Assembly: GCA_025454405.1 (NCBI GenBank) | Contig: JALOON010000106.1 | Location: 1 to 52,194, forward strand | From: Oscillatoriaceae cyanobacterium Prado104 | Lineage (GTDB): Bacteria; Cyanobacteriota; Cyanobacteriia; Cyanobacteriales; Microcoleaceae | Reading direction: 5' to 3' | DNA length: 52,194 nt | Part shown: piece by piece, positions 1-8,221 of the stretch | How positions within the stretch are numbered: the stretch's first letter is position 1 | Layout: the number at the start of each line of letters is the position of its first letter | Program-made: the position numbers and the translations under genes | The notes under the pieces: model-generated | Databases searched by the model: none | What the model was told of the DNA's origin: nothing | What the model saw: only the letters and a program-made list of their open reading frames with translations

Positions 1-25
1 TTCCCGACTCGAAACGGAGAAAAAC

Positions 26-68
26 TATGCCCTATGCCCTATGCCCTATGCCCTATGCCCTATGCCCC
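26..68. repeat. CCCTATG heptamer tandem repeat
   Basis: About five head-to-tail copies of the heptamer ATGCCCT lie near the window edge, followed by a C-rich stretch. The rest of 1-258 holds no convincing gene, only this repeat and a short polypyrimidine tract (CTTCCTTCTTCC) near 164-182. The repeat can be read through as a repetitive peptide, but nothing suggests it is translated. Confidence 0.85.
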
Positions 69-258
69 CCTCACCAAAAGACTTATTCAGCAAGCCCTAC
101 CTATAGCTGTAATATCTGGAGTGCGCACCCTACATATAGACTTGGTGCGCGCTCGCTGTTTACTTCTTCCTTCTTCCTTCTAAAATGTTTCTCGCGAATG
201 GTAACGCTTTTTGCTAAACTTGTAATCCGAGAAATAGTATTTACAAGGATGGCTAGGG

Positions 259-582
259 ATGTCAGCAGCCGCGCAAGTAACCGACTCTACCTTTAAGCAA
301 GAAGTGCTGGAGAGCCAAGTTCCCGTTCTAGTGGATTTTTGGGCCCCCTGGTGCGGCCCCTGTCGGATGGTCGCACCCGTAGTAGATGAGATTGCCCAGC
401 AATATGACGGGCAAGTGAAGGTAGTAAAAGTTAATACGGACGAGAATCCTAACGTTGCCAGCCAATACGGTATCCGCAGCATTCCTACGCTGATGATATT
501 CAAGGGCGGTCAGCGTGTGGATATGGTAGTTGGGGCGGTGCCGAAAACTACTCTCGCCAACACTTTAGAAAAGTACATTTAA
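259..582 (+). CDS. trxA: thioredoxin
   Basis: Small dithiol-disulfide oxidoreductase of the cytosol that reduces target protein disulfides and is itself reduced by thioredoxin reductase. The 107-residue protein is full length for the family. It carries the active site WCGPC (about residues 31-35), the preceding DFWAPW strand and the cis-proline segment SIPTLMIF (about residues 74-81). The ATG follows an AAGGAT-like ribosome site. A possible short terminator follows the stop. The family is certain; which thioredoxin type (m-like is most likely) is inference from similarity to the common bacterial form. Confidence 0.95.
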   Translation: MSAAAQVTDSTFKQEVLESQVPVLVDFWAPWCGPCRMVAPVVDEIAQQYDGQVKVVKVNTDENPNVASQYGIRSIPTLMIFKGGQRVDMVVGAVPKTTLANTLEKYI

Positions 583-592
583 CGCAACTGCG

Positions 593-614
593 AGCGGTTT
601 CGCGCTGTTTTTTT
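593..614 (+). terminator. possible weak terminator after trxA
   Basis: A 4-bp GC stem (AGCG, loop GTTTCG, CGCT) is followed by GTTTTTTT, placed 11 bases past the trxA stop. The stem is short, so this is only a suggestion. Confidence 0.35.
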
Positions 615-778
615 GGCAGCAGCAAGGATACTAACTCGCTTCAAGGTGGGGCAAGGCTACTGAAAAAGTTATTGGTTGTCAGTAAGGCGATTTGCCGACA
701 GCTAAAAGCTTTGATTTTCGTCTTGTCCTTTTATTTTGAGCGGCTGCCGATCGTCCCCCTTTTTTTTGGGAAAAAAAC

Positions 779-1846
779 ATGATTCCTTCTCCCTCTGGTG
801 AAAGTAATGTACCCCTCGATGCGAAGGTAGCCGATCTAATCCGCCAGTTGCCTGCGTTGAAGCACTCTGAGTGGATCGGCCGATCGCTCTTGACGATCGC
901 GCAGATGGCGAAGGAAGATCTCGATCGCCTTGACTGGAAAATTATCTCGGCATCTCTGCGAGATATGGAAAAGGCTTTTGAACTGTTTTATCCCTACCGC
1001 CACACCCGCAAAATCGCGATTTTTGGTTCGGCGAGGGTGCCCCCGGCATCGCCGGAATATTTGATGGCGAGGGATTTTGCGCGGGCGATCGCCCAGCAGG
1101 GATTTATGGTGATTACGGGCGGCGGCGGCGGGATCATGCAGGCGGCGAATGAGGGGGCGACGGCAGAACATTCTTTCGGGCTCAACATTCAGTTACCTTT
1201 CGAGCAAAATTCCAATCCTTTTATTGCGGGCGATCGCAAGTTGCTCACTTTTAAATACTTTTTTACCCGCAAGTTATTTTTTCTGCGGGAAAGCGATGCT
1301 TTGGCTTTATTTCCGGGCGGTTTTGGAACTTTAGACGAAGCTTTTGAGTGCCTGACTTTGACTCAAACAGGCAAATTTGGACCCGCACCGGTAGTCCTGA
1401 TCGATCGGCCCGGAGGCGATTATTGGCACGATTGGGATGCTTTCGTGCAAAAACAGATGCGGGCGAGGGGTTTAATTTCTGCAGACGATCGCAGTTTGTA
1501 TACAATTACTGACGATATCAATGTTGCTTGCGATGCGATCGCGAGTTTTTATTTAGTTTATCACTCGTGCCGCTACGTGCGCGAAAAATTAGTAATTCGC
1601 TTAAAAACCGAGCTTTCTGATGCCTGTGTCGCTGGATTGAATGAGGAATTTAGCGATATCGTCGTTACTGGAAAAATTGAAAAAAGTCAAGCTTTGCCTC
1701 CAGAAATCGGAGATGAAACTTTCGATTTGCCGCGGTTAATTTTGCATTTTAACCAGCGGGATTTAGGGCGGCTTTACCAGCTAATTGCTACTATCAATCA
1801 AATGTGTGCTGCTGCGCCCGAGGCGGCGCATCCAGAACAAAAATAG
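779..1846 (+). CDS. LOG-family (lysine decarboxylase-like) nucleotide-binding protein
   Basis: Rossmann-fold protein of the LOG/TIGR00730 superfamily. Some members are phosphoribohydrolases releasing free cytokinin bases from their nucleotides; others cleave nucleotide monophosphates. The 355-residue protein has an N-terminal helical extension (about 1-75), the fold start KIAIFGSARV (78-87), the glycine-rich loop TGGGGGIMQAANEGA (113-127) and the family signature PGGFGTLDEAFE (179-190). It is longer than minimal LOG proteins (about 190 residues); the extra N-terminal and C-terminal parts are typical of a long cyanobacterial subgroup. The true substrate cannot be read from sequence. It appears to be a single-gene unit. 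Confidence 0.85.
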   Translation: MIPSPSGESNVPLDAKVADLIRQLPALKHSEWIGRSLLTIAQMAKEDLDRLDWKIISASLRDMEKAFELFYPYRHTRKIAIFGSARVPPASPEYLMARDFARAIAQQGFMVITGGGGGIMQAANEGATAEHSFGLNIQLPFEQNSNPFIAGDRKLLTFKYFFTRKLFFLRESDALALFPGGFGTLDEAFECLTLTQTGKFGPAPVVLIDRPGGDYWHDWDAFVQKQMRARGLISADDRSLYTITDDINVACDAIASFYLVYHSCRYVREKLVIRLKTELSDACVAGLNEEFSDIVVTGKIEKSQALPPEIGDETFDLPRLILHFNQRDLGRLYQLIATINQMCAAAPEAAHPEQK

Positions 1847-1858
1847 TCGATCGTTGAC

Positions 1859-1898
1859 ATTGGTAATTGGTAATTGGTAATTGGTAATTGGTAATTGG
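1859..1898. repeat. TTGGTAA tandem repeat
   Basis: Five to six copies of the heptamer TTGGTAA run directly up to the ribosome-binding site of the following small gene. Because the last repeat forms a TTG, an automatic start call would extend the next gene into the repeat. Confidence 0.9.
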
Positions 1899-1906
1899 AG
1901 GACATT

Positions 1907-2113
1907 GTGAGTATTGAACAAGCCTTAATGGAGCAAATCCGATTCCTCACCCCAGAGCAGCAACAGGAAGTCCTAGACTTTGCCACCTTCCTCCGGCAGC
2001 GATCGCCTGGAGTCTCAAAAAAGAAGCGTATACCTGGATTGCATAAAGGAAATGCCTATTGGATGGCAGACCACTTTGATGTTCCGCTTCCAGATGAGTT
2101 TTGGTTAGGATAA
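1907..2113 (+). CDS. DUF2281-like putative antitoxin
   Basis: A 68-residue protein beginning SIEQALMEQ, with the helical segment FLTPEQQQEVLDFATFLRQR and a C-terminal tail ending in DVPLPDEFW. This arrangement is typical of DUF2281/VapB-like antitoxins, which pair with PIN-domain toxins. The GTG at 1907 is chosen because GGAGG (1897-1901) sits five bases upstream; a TTG at 1895 lies inside the repeat. The sequence immediately downstream reads like the start of a VapC toxin (MKLLL) but stops after a few codons, so the partner seems lost. Function is inferred from family resemblance. Confidence 0.65.
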   Translation: MSIEQALMEQIRFLTPEQQQEVLDFATFLRQRSPGVSKKKRIPGLHKGNAYWMADHFDVPLPDEFWLG

Positions 2114-2115
2114 GC

Positions 2116-2250
2116 ATGAAACTATTGCTCAATGCCGTACTGAAACTGCAACATAGGTGAGCCGTGACGCGATTTTCAAGCAATACGATTGCCAATTGAT
2201 TTGGCAAGCAGTATGCATATATTAGATTATAGGACGAGCTTTTATATACA
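2116..2250 (+). pseudogene. possible decayed VapC/PIN toxin remnant
   Basis: Two bases after the antitoxin-like stop, an ATG opens MKLLL, the usual opening of VapC toxins, but the frame stops after 14 codons. No complete PIN domain follows. A short segment near 2189-2240 (reading SSMHILDYRTS in one frame) might be the toxin's far C-terminus, implying a large internal deletion. The match is very short and may be chance. Confidence 0.3.
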
Positions 2251-2509
2251 ACCAAACTTAATATCAATTAGAAGTTTGACAGCCTGTCTTTTGACAAAAT
2301 TGCTCGACTGGGATAGATTCTTGTTAAAAGTCAAGCAACAAGCACAAAATATCAAAAAAATACTGACAACCGACAACTATCAATCATTAACTATTTATTA
2401 TTACTTCTTCCTTTTTCCTTCTTCGGTCTTCCGAATGACGAAAGACCTACGGACAATTCATCCGTGTATCCGTGTCATAATCCGTGTAGTGCCTTCCTTC
2501 TTCCTTCAA

Positions 2510-3715
2510 ATGCTAGACCTCCTGCTAATTAGCACTTTAGGATTTCTCGGCAGTTTCGGACACTGTGCGGGGATGTGCGGGCCTCTGACAGTGGCATTTT
2601 CCCTCTCCAGCGCCCGCAAAGATAAATTAGCTGCTTTCCGCTTTCACCTGCTGCTGAATTTAGGAAGAATTGCTGCTTACGCTGTAGTTGGTGCTGCAAT
2701 TGGTACAGTCGGATCTGTATTGATTGCTGGCGGACAAATGGCAGGTATCGGTAGCGGTTGGCGGAGGGCGATCGCACTTTTTACGGGCACAATGTTAATT
2801 TGGTTTGGCGCGCTGCAAATTAAACCAAATTTGTTGCCGAGATTGCCGCTGCTGCATCCAATTTCGCACGATCGAGTCGGACAAGCAATGAACCAGCTTT
2901 CGACAAAAACAAACTGGTGGGTGCCGGTAGCTTTGGGTTTGCTGTGGGGCTTGATTCCCTGCGGTTTTCTCTATGCGGCGCAGATTAAAGCAGCGGAAAC
3001 GGGAAATCCGATTTGGGGCGGGGCGACAATGCTGGCTTTCGGACTCGGCACGCTGCCAACAATGCTGGGAGTGGGTGTTATTGCTGGTAGATTGAGTGCC
3101 GACAGGCGCAGTCAATTGTTTCGGATGGGCGGGTGGGTAACAATTTCGATCGGGCTGCTGACTCTGTTGCGCGCCGATGAAATGGTCGATTTCACCAGCC
3201 ACGCGGCGCTGTTTTGCTTGATGCTGGCGCTGTTAGCGAGGCCGGCAAGCAAGTTTTTGCCGTCGCTGTTGCGCTACCGGCGCGCTTTGGGTGTGGGTGC
3301 GTTTGTACTGGCACTTGCCCATATGTTTCACATGTTAGACCATACGCTGAAGTGGAATTTTGATGCTGTATTTTTCATGGTGCCGCAGCACCAATTGGGG
3401 ATGGCGGCGGGGTTGCTATCGCTGCTGTTGATGGTGCCGGCGGCGGTGACGAGTTTCGATCGGGCTCAAAATTATTTAGGCACTCTTTGGCGGCAAATTC
3501 ACCTCTTAGGAATTCCCGCTTTTTTGTTGGCTTCCACACACGCTGCGATCGTCGGTTCTCGCTATCTCGGCGGCTTTGAGTTGCAGTGGCAAAATCAATT
3601 ACTGACAGCAATGTTAGGCGTAGTATCGCTATTAGTTATTTGTGCGCGATCGCGCTTATTTTGGTCAATTTTAGGTTGGGAAAAATTCTATGTTTCGCCT
3701 GTCAAACACAAGTAA
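2510..3715 (+). CDS. TauE/SafE-DsbD-like membrane protein fused to ferric-reductase-like domain
   Basis: A 401-residue integral membrane protein. The N-terminal part (about 1-220) is of the cytochrome-c-biogenesis/DsbD_2 type often annotated as 'sulfite exporter TauE/SafE'. It has paired motifs GHCAGMCGP (17-25) and GLIPCGFLYAA (147-157), whose cysteines suggest thiol or metal handling. The C-terminal part (about 225-401) has further membrane helices with histidines in AHMFHMLDH (270-278), RQIHLLG (329-335) and STHAAIVG (342-349). This resembles the haem-binding helices of ferric-reductase-like/MsrQ proteins. ATG 2510 is chosen because the longer frame back to 2189 reads through AT-rich sequence and dispersed repeats. 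The stop overlaps the next gene by 26 bases. Role in metal or electron transfer to the periplasm is inference. Confidence 0.75.
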   Translation: MLDLLLISTLGFLGSFGHCAGMCGPLTVAFSLSSARKDKLAAFRFHLLLNLGRIAAYAVVGAAIGTVGSVLIAGGQMAGIGSGWRRAIALFTGTMLIWFGALQIKPNLLPRLPLLHPISHDRVGQAMNQLSTKTNWWVPVALGLLWGLIPCGFLYAAQIKAAETGNPIWGGATMLAFGLGTLPTMLGVGVIAGRLSADRRSQLFRMGGWVTISIGLLTLLRADEMVDFTSHAALFCLMLALLARPASKFLPSLLRYRRALGVGAFVLALAHMFHMLDHTLKWNFDAVFFMVPQHQLGMAAGLLSLLLMVPAAVTSFDRAQNYLGTLWRQIHLLGIPAFLLASTHAAIVGSRYLGGFELQWQNQLLTAMLGVVSLLVICARSRLFWSILGWEKFYVSPVKHK

Positions 3716-4163
3716 GAATTTGAGATTGTTAGTCTTTTTAGGATTGCTAGTTGCAGCGATAATGCCCGTAGCACCTCAGTTAAATTCGATCGCAGTTTTG
3801 GCGCATGAAGTGGAAGTATCGGGAGATGTAGCTGCTACCTTTCACTTGGAACCCAATCACAATCCCCGCGCCGGACAGCCTGCGAGAGTGTGGTTTGCCC
3901 TAACTCGCAGGGGCGGTCAAATTATCCCTTTAGAGCAGTGTAATTGCCAATTAGCGGTTTATCCGAAAGGGTACAAAGCAGGGGACAAGCCACTGATGCA
4001 ACCGCCTTTAAAAGCCGTTTCTGCTGAGAAATATCGGGGCATTCCCGGTGCCGATATTGTCTTTCCCAAAGCTGGAAGTTACGAACTTGAATTGAGCGGA
4101 TCTGCAAAAACAGCAGGTAGTTTTAAACCGTTTAAACTGAGTTATACAGTTACGGTTCGCTAA
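3690..4163 (+). CDS. secreted FixH/YtkA-like partner protein
   Basis: A 157-residue exported protein with an N-terminal signal segment (about 10-38, ending near VLAHE). It is followed by one beta-sandwich-like domain with alternating strands (EVSGDVAATFHLEP; ARVWFALTRRGG; SYELELSGSAK). This resembles the small periplasmic domains of FixH or YtkA type. Histidines HE (about 38-39) and a CNC triplet (about 79-81) could bind a metal. It overlaps the upstream membrane gene, so the two are almost certainly co-transcribed and may act together. A copper or redox role is plausible but unproven. The 285 bases after it, up to cydA, are AT-rich and show no gene. Confidence 0.6.
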   Translation: MFRLSNTSKNLRLLVFLGLLVAAIMPVAPQLNSIAVLAHEVEVSGDVAATFHLEPNHNPRAGQPARVWFALTRRGGQIIPLEQCNCQLAVYPKGYKAGDKPLMQPPLKAVSAEKYRGIPGADIVFPKAGSYELELSGSAKTAGSFKPFKLSYTVTVR

Positions 4164-4448
4164 GATTGAAAGTTATTCTTTGGGGATATTTTTTGTTTTA
4201 CCGCAGGGCGTACAGAAGTCACAGAGTGAGGAAGTGAGGGCAAAATAGATAATAGTCTTTTTTATTTAAAAAGTAATAATTTCGCTATATTCTGTGAGAA
4301 ATATAGGCTGGTTACTCATAGCAAATCTTAATTTTTAATAAAATGAAGCCGCCGATTCAAAACAACTAAATTTCTGCGTTACAGTATCAGTGTCAATTCT
4401 ATAAATTGTGAAGGCTAAGCTATTTCGAGCTGACAAAAGGATGTAACG

Positions 4449-5891
4449 ATGGATATTTTATCTAACACTGTGGCGCTATCGCGGATGCAATTTGCGCTGA
4501 CGGCTATCTTCCACATGCTTTGGCCAGTTCTGACTACGGGAATGGGAATTTATTTGGTAATCGTTGAAGGATTGTGGCTGAAAACTCGCAATCCAGATTA
4601 CTACCGCCACGCCCGTTTTTGGTCAAAGCTTTACGTGCTAAATTTTGGAATTGGCGTAGCTTCGGGAATTCCGATGGAATTTCAATTCGGTACGAATTGG
4701 GCACCATTTTCTGAAGCTGTTGGTGACTTTTTTGGGAGTGTTTTGGGGTTTGAAGCTTCAATGGCATTTATGCTGGAAGCTGGTTTTTTGGGAATTATGT
4801 TGTTTGGCTGGGAGAGGGTTCACCCGATCGTCCATTATTTGGCTACTATCATGGTAGCTTTCGGGGCTAATCTATCAACTGTTTGGATTTTAGTTGCTAA
4901 CTCTTGGCTGCAAACTCCTGCCGGCGGAGAATTGGTCAATGGCAAGTTTATTGTCAGCGATTACTTTCAAGCTATTCTCAACCCATTTGCCTTAAAAAGC
5001 GTGTTGCATATGTTTTTTGCAACGCTAGAAACTTCGCTGTTTGTAATTGGTGGAATTAGCGCTTGGTACATTCTCAACAAACGTCACGAAGCGTTTTTTT
5101 CCAAGTCTTTAAAAATTGCCATAGCAACTGCGATCGCGGTTGCACCTTTGCAAATCTACATCGGGCATTTGAGCGCAGAACAAGTTTATCACTATCAACC
5201 AGCGAAATTAGCAGCGATCGAAGCTAAATGGGAAACCATCCCAGCAGGACAGTCTGCTGACTGGACTTTGCTGGCATTACCTGATGAAAAATCCCAGAAA
5301 AATAGCTGGGAAGTAGCTGTTCCCAATGGCTTGGGATATGTTCTAGAATTCAAACAAAAACTTTCAGAACCAGTCCTCGGATTGAAAGAATGGCAGCCTG
5401 AAAATCGCCCCCGCATGGTGGGTTTAATCTACTATTCATTCCGCATCATGTCCGGTATTGGATTCTTCTTTGTTGGCTTGATGTTGTTCAGTGTAATTCA
5501 GTGGTTGCGGGGCAAACTTGCTGCTGAAAATATCGGCAGTCAAACTTGGTTGATGCGGGCTTGGATTTTAGCTGCTCCTTTAGGATATATTGCTGTAGAA
5601 TCTGGCTGGATCGTGCGCTGTGTGGGACGGCAACCCTGGGCTTTGTACGGTCAAATTCGCACTGCCGATGCTGTCTCTGCCGTCCCCGCTAGCAATGTTT
5701 TAACTTCTCTCACTTGTTTTGCTGTTGTTTACAGCTTGTTGTTTATTTGCGCCTTGTATTTTGGCAGCCGCATTATCCGCAAAGGTCCTAATTTCAATCT
5801 GCCGGTTCCCAGCTTGGAAAATCGACCTGCAATCGCAAGTCAACCTGCCGAACACCTGACAGATAGCCGTCCTGTAGAAGCACAACAATAG
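4449..5891 (+). CDS. cydA: cytochrome bd-type quinol oxidase subunit I
   Basis: Membrane subunit that oxidises quinol and carries the haems of cytochrome bd oxidase, reducing oxygen to water without proton pumping. The 480 residues contain the N-terminal haem-ligand region ALSRMQFALTAIFHMLWP (9-26, with His22), multiple hydrophobic helices and the diagnostic GRQPWALYGQIRTADAVS near the C-terminal third. The quinol loop between helices is short, as in the CioA branch of cyanide-insensitive oxidases rather than the long-loop E. coli form. In cyanobacteria bd oxidases serve as alternative respiratory or photoprotective sinks. cydB follows after 8 bases, forming an operon. Confidence 0.93.
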   Translation: MDILSNTVALSRMQFALTAIFHMLWPVLTTGMGIYLVIVEGLWLKTRNPDYYRHARFWSKLYVLNFGIGVASGIPMEFQFGTNWAPFSEAVGDFFGSVLGFEASMAFMLEAGFLGIMLFGWERVHPIVHYLATIMVAFGANLSTVWILVANSWLQTPAGGELVNGKFIVSDYFQAILNPFALKSVLHMFFATLETSLFVIGGISAWYILNKRHEAFFSKSLKIAIATAIAVAPLQIYIGHLSAEQVYHYQPAKLAAIEAKWETIPAGQSADWTLLALPDEKSQKNSWEVAVPNGLGYVLEFKQKLSEPVLGLKEWQPENRPRMVGLIYYSFRIMSGIGFFFVGLMLFSVIQWLRGKLAAENIGSQTWLMRAWILAAPLGYIAVESGWIVRCVGRQPWALYGQIRTADAVSAVPASNVLTSLTCFAVVYSLLFICALYFGSRIIRKGPNFNLPVPSLENRPAIASQPAEHLTDSRPVEAQQ

Positions 5892-5899
5892 GAGATTGC

Positions 5900-6913
5900 A
5901 TGCAAGCTTTAGAGCATTTTCTCCCGCAAGTTTGGTTTGTAGTTCTGGCATTATTTCTCCTGCTATACGTCATGCTTGACGGTTTTGATTTAGGAGTGGG
6001 AATTTTGTCTCTGACTGCTAGCGATGAAGAGCGCCGAGGCATTTTAATGACCAGTTTGGGCAATGTTTGGGATGCTAACGAAACTTGGCTGGTTTTGATG
6101 GGAGGTGCTTTATTTGGGGCATTTCCGCTGGCTTACGGCACGATTTTGACGGCGCTGTACATCCCGATTTTCCTGATGCTTTTCGGATTGATTTTTCGGG
6201 CGGTAGCGTTTGAGTTTCGCGAACATTCTAACCGGAAAAAATTCTGGAATTACGCTTTTGGTGCGGGAAGTTTTTTAGCATCTTTGGCTCAAGGTTTAGC
6301 CCTCGGTGCGGTGATTGAAGGGATTGCAGTTGATGAAGCGGGTCACTTTACCGGGACTACTTGGGATTGGCTGGATTGGCGATCGATCCTAGTTGCTTTG
6401 ACGCTAATTCAAGGCTATGTTTTGATCGGTTCTACCTATCTCATTATGAAGACTGAGGGGGAACTGCAAGCAACTCACTACCGCACTGCTAAGATAGCGG
6501 CAGTGACGACGTTAATCGGAGCGATTTTAATTACCATAGCCACTCCGATTTTTTACGAAAGTACGAGGGCGAGGTTGTTCGAGAAACCATTAGTTTATAT
6601 CTTTGCGGCGATTCCTTTATTAGGAGTAGTGTTTGTGGGGCTTTTGCTGAAAAGTCTTAATAGCAAAGAAGAACGGACGCCGTTTATCTGGACAATATTG
6701 ATTTTTTTGCTCACTTTCATCGGTTTGGGATTGATTGTTTTTCCCTATATTATCCCGACGAAAATCACGATTTACCAAGCTGCTGCTTCCCCTAGCGCGC
6801 TGGTATTTATGATTGTGTTTATCGGCTTTCTCATCCCGATTATGATTTTTTACAACATCTACAATTATGTAGTGTTTCGGGGTAAGGTTGCCGGCGGCCA
6901 CTACGAAGAATAA
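5900..6913 (+). CDS. cydB: cytochrome bd-type quinol oxidase subunit II
   Basis: Second membrane subunit of the bd oxidase, stabilising the haem-bearing subunit I. The 337 residues hold the family opening VMLDGFDLGVGIL (24-36), the early segment ANETWLVLMGGALFGAFPLAYG and eight or so further hydrophobic segments. Length is normal. The start ATG follows GGAG eight bases upstream and lies only 8 bases after the cydA stop. No small CydX-like gene is apparent after it; instead a hairpin repeat lies 15 bases downstream and may end the transcript. Confidence 0.93.
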   Translation: MQALEHFLPQVWFVVLALFLLLYVMLDGFDLGVGILSLTASDEERRGILMTSLGNVWDANETWLVLMGGALFGAFPLAYGTILTALYIPIFLMLFGLIFRAVAFEFREHSNRKKFWNYAFGAGSFLASLAQGLALGAVIEGIAVDEAGHFTGTTWDWLDWRSILVALTLIQGYVLIGSTYLIMKTEGELQATHYRTAKIAAVTTLIGAILITIATPIFYESTRARLFEKPLVYIFAAIPLLGVVFVGLLLKSLNSKEERTPFIWTILIFLLTFIGLGLIVFPYIIPTKITIYQAAASPSALVFMIVFIGFLIPIMIFYNIYNYVVFRGKVAGGHYEE

Positions 6914-6928
6914 GCAAGCAAGATATAT

Positions 6929-6977
6929 TTGTAGTGAGAAATTTAGTCTCGATCGAGGATTGAATTCCTCACTACAA
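6929..6977. repeat. hairpin repeat after cydB (possible terminator)
   Basis: Inverted arms TTGTAGTGAG and CTCACTACAA flank a central region with a second inverted pair. This belongs to the dispersed GTAGTGAGGAC hairpin family seen at several other sites in the window. It lies between convergent genes and could limit read-through in both directions. Confidence 0.7.
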
Positions 6978-7022
6978 ACCAAAATCAGCAATAACTAATA
7001 ACTGATGGCTGATGGCTGCCAG

Positions 7023-7814
7023 CTAAAGCTGTTTGGTCATAATTTCTTTGAGCAAATCCAGCCCCTTTTTAACTCTCCGAGAAACTGTCACTGCGCTGAT
7101 ACCTAAACGTTCTGCTGTTTCCTTTTGCGTCAAGTCGTAGAGAAATACAAATTCCAATATTTCCCGAGTCCGTTTTTCTAACTGAGACAAAGCTTGCTGC
7201 AAGCGAATTTGGTCTTCTTGGGCCAACTGAAAACTTCGGTACTTGCTATCGGGTACTAATTCCCCAAGAGAAATTGCCCCTTCCTCTTCATCCTGCACCG
7301 GTGCATCCAAACTTAGCGGCGATTGATTGAGTCGGGCTAGCTCAATCTGCTGCCATTCTTGCACGGAAATATTTAGCGCTGAGGCAATTTCGGCATCTCC
7401 AGGCTGTCTGTTAAGCCGTACCTGCAAATCTTTAACCACAGCAGCCGACTTGCGTTGCAGAGACAGCCAGTGTCTGGGAACTCTCACCGAAGGGCTTTTA
7501 TCGCGCAGGTAGTGTTGAATTTCGCCTCTAATGTAGGGAATTGCAAAGGAACTGAATGCGTGTCCCTTCGACATATCAAATCGTTCTATCGCTCCTATTA
7601 AACCTATACATCCGACTTGCAGCAAGTCGTCGTAGCTTTCCCCGCACTGATTGATCCAGTGGTGAACTTCTTTCCTCACCAACCCGATATTTATTTGAAC
7701 TAACCGATTGCGTACTTCATGGGAGCCAGAATCTTGGTACTGGCGCAACAATTCTAAGTTTTCGCTTTTGAGGTTGTCGCTTTTTAGCTCGTTCGTGAGT
7801 GCGGTAGAAGACAT
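7023..7814 (-). CDS. sigF: RNA polymerase sigma factor, SigF-type (group 3)
   Basis: Alternative sigma factor of the SigB/F/G subfamily. In cyanobacteria this type directs genes for type IV pili, motility and stress. The 263-residue protein has region 2 (VRNRLVQINIGLVRK, then DDLLQVGCIGLIGAIERFD, then FSSFAIPYIRGEIQHYLRD), the region 3 opening VRVPRHW, and a region 4 helix-turn-helix (LTQKETAERLGISAVTVSRR). The ATG at 7814 is preferred over 7850 because the protein then begins at MSSTALTNEL, close to the usual SigF start; the 12 extra upstream residues look non-conserved. No anti-sigma gene lies next to it. Confidence 0.88.
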   Translation of the reverse strand: MSSTALTNELKSDNLKSENLELLRQYQDSGSHEVRNRLVQINIGLVRKEVHHWINQCGESYDDLLQVGCIGLIGAIERFDMSKGHAFSSFAIPYIRGEIQHYLRDKSPSVRVPRHWLSLQRKSAAVVKDLQVRLNRQPGDAEIASALNISVQEWQQIELARLNQSPLSLDAPVQDEEEGAISLGELVPDSKYRSFQLAQEDQIRLQQALSQLEKRTREILEFVFLYDLTQKETAERLGISAVTVSRRVKKGLDLLKEIMTKQL

Positions 7815-8098
7815 GGCGGCATGGGGGTTGATAGAGCAGAGCACTGACATGGACTCAGAGCTAGTTTTTCATCTAGTCTGAAAGATTTTATAGCCGATCG
7901 GTGTAATCTTAACACTAACCAGCAGTGATGCGAGACACATTCGTTTAGTTTTGAGAATCAGGCTACGATCGCCCGCTTGTTATTAAAAATGATAAATTCA
8001 AAATATTGCAAATTTATCGAGACTTACCAAACAACCCATTTTCAGCGCGAGTCTTGTGAGTCAATCGGCACCGATCTCTGTTAAATCATAAAATTAGT

Positions 8099-8146
8099 CA
8101 TTAGTCAACAGTCTTCAGTTAAATCGCTCAAGACTGTTGGCTAATG
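8099..8146 (-). terminator. long hairpin downstream of psbO
   Basis: Seventeen-base arms (8099-8115 and 8130-8146) pair with a single G:T-type mismatch around a 14-base loop, about 75 bases past the psbO stop. The strong stem suggests transcription termination or 3' end protection, but no clear U-run follows. The remaining intergenic DNA (7851-8221) holds no gene. Confidence 0.55.
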
Positions 8147-8160
8147 AAAAGCGAGCGGGA

Positions 8161-8186
8161 TCTTGAGGACAAGACACGCCTCAAGA
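8161..8186 (-). terminator. second hairpin downstream of psbO
   Basis: Perfect 8-bp stem TCTTGAGG/CCTCAAGA with a 10-base loop, 35 bases past the psbO stop and just ahead of the longer hairpin. Together the pair could stabilise or terminate the abundant psbO transcript. Confidence 0.5.
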
Positions 8187-8221
8187 GCTAGCACAAGTTC
8201 GATCGAGCACCAAAGCTGCTC

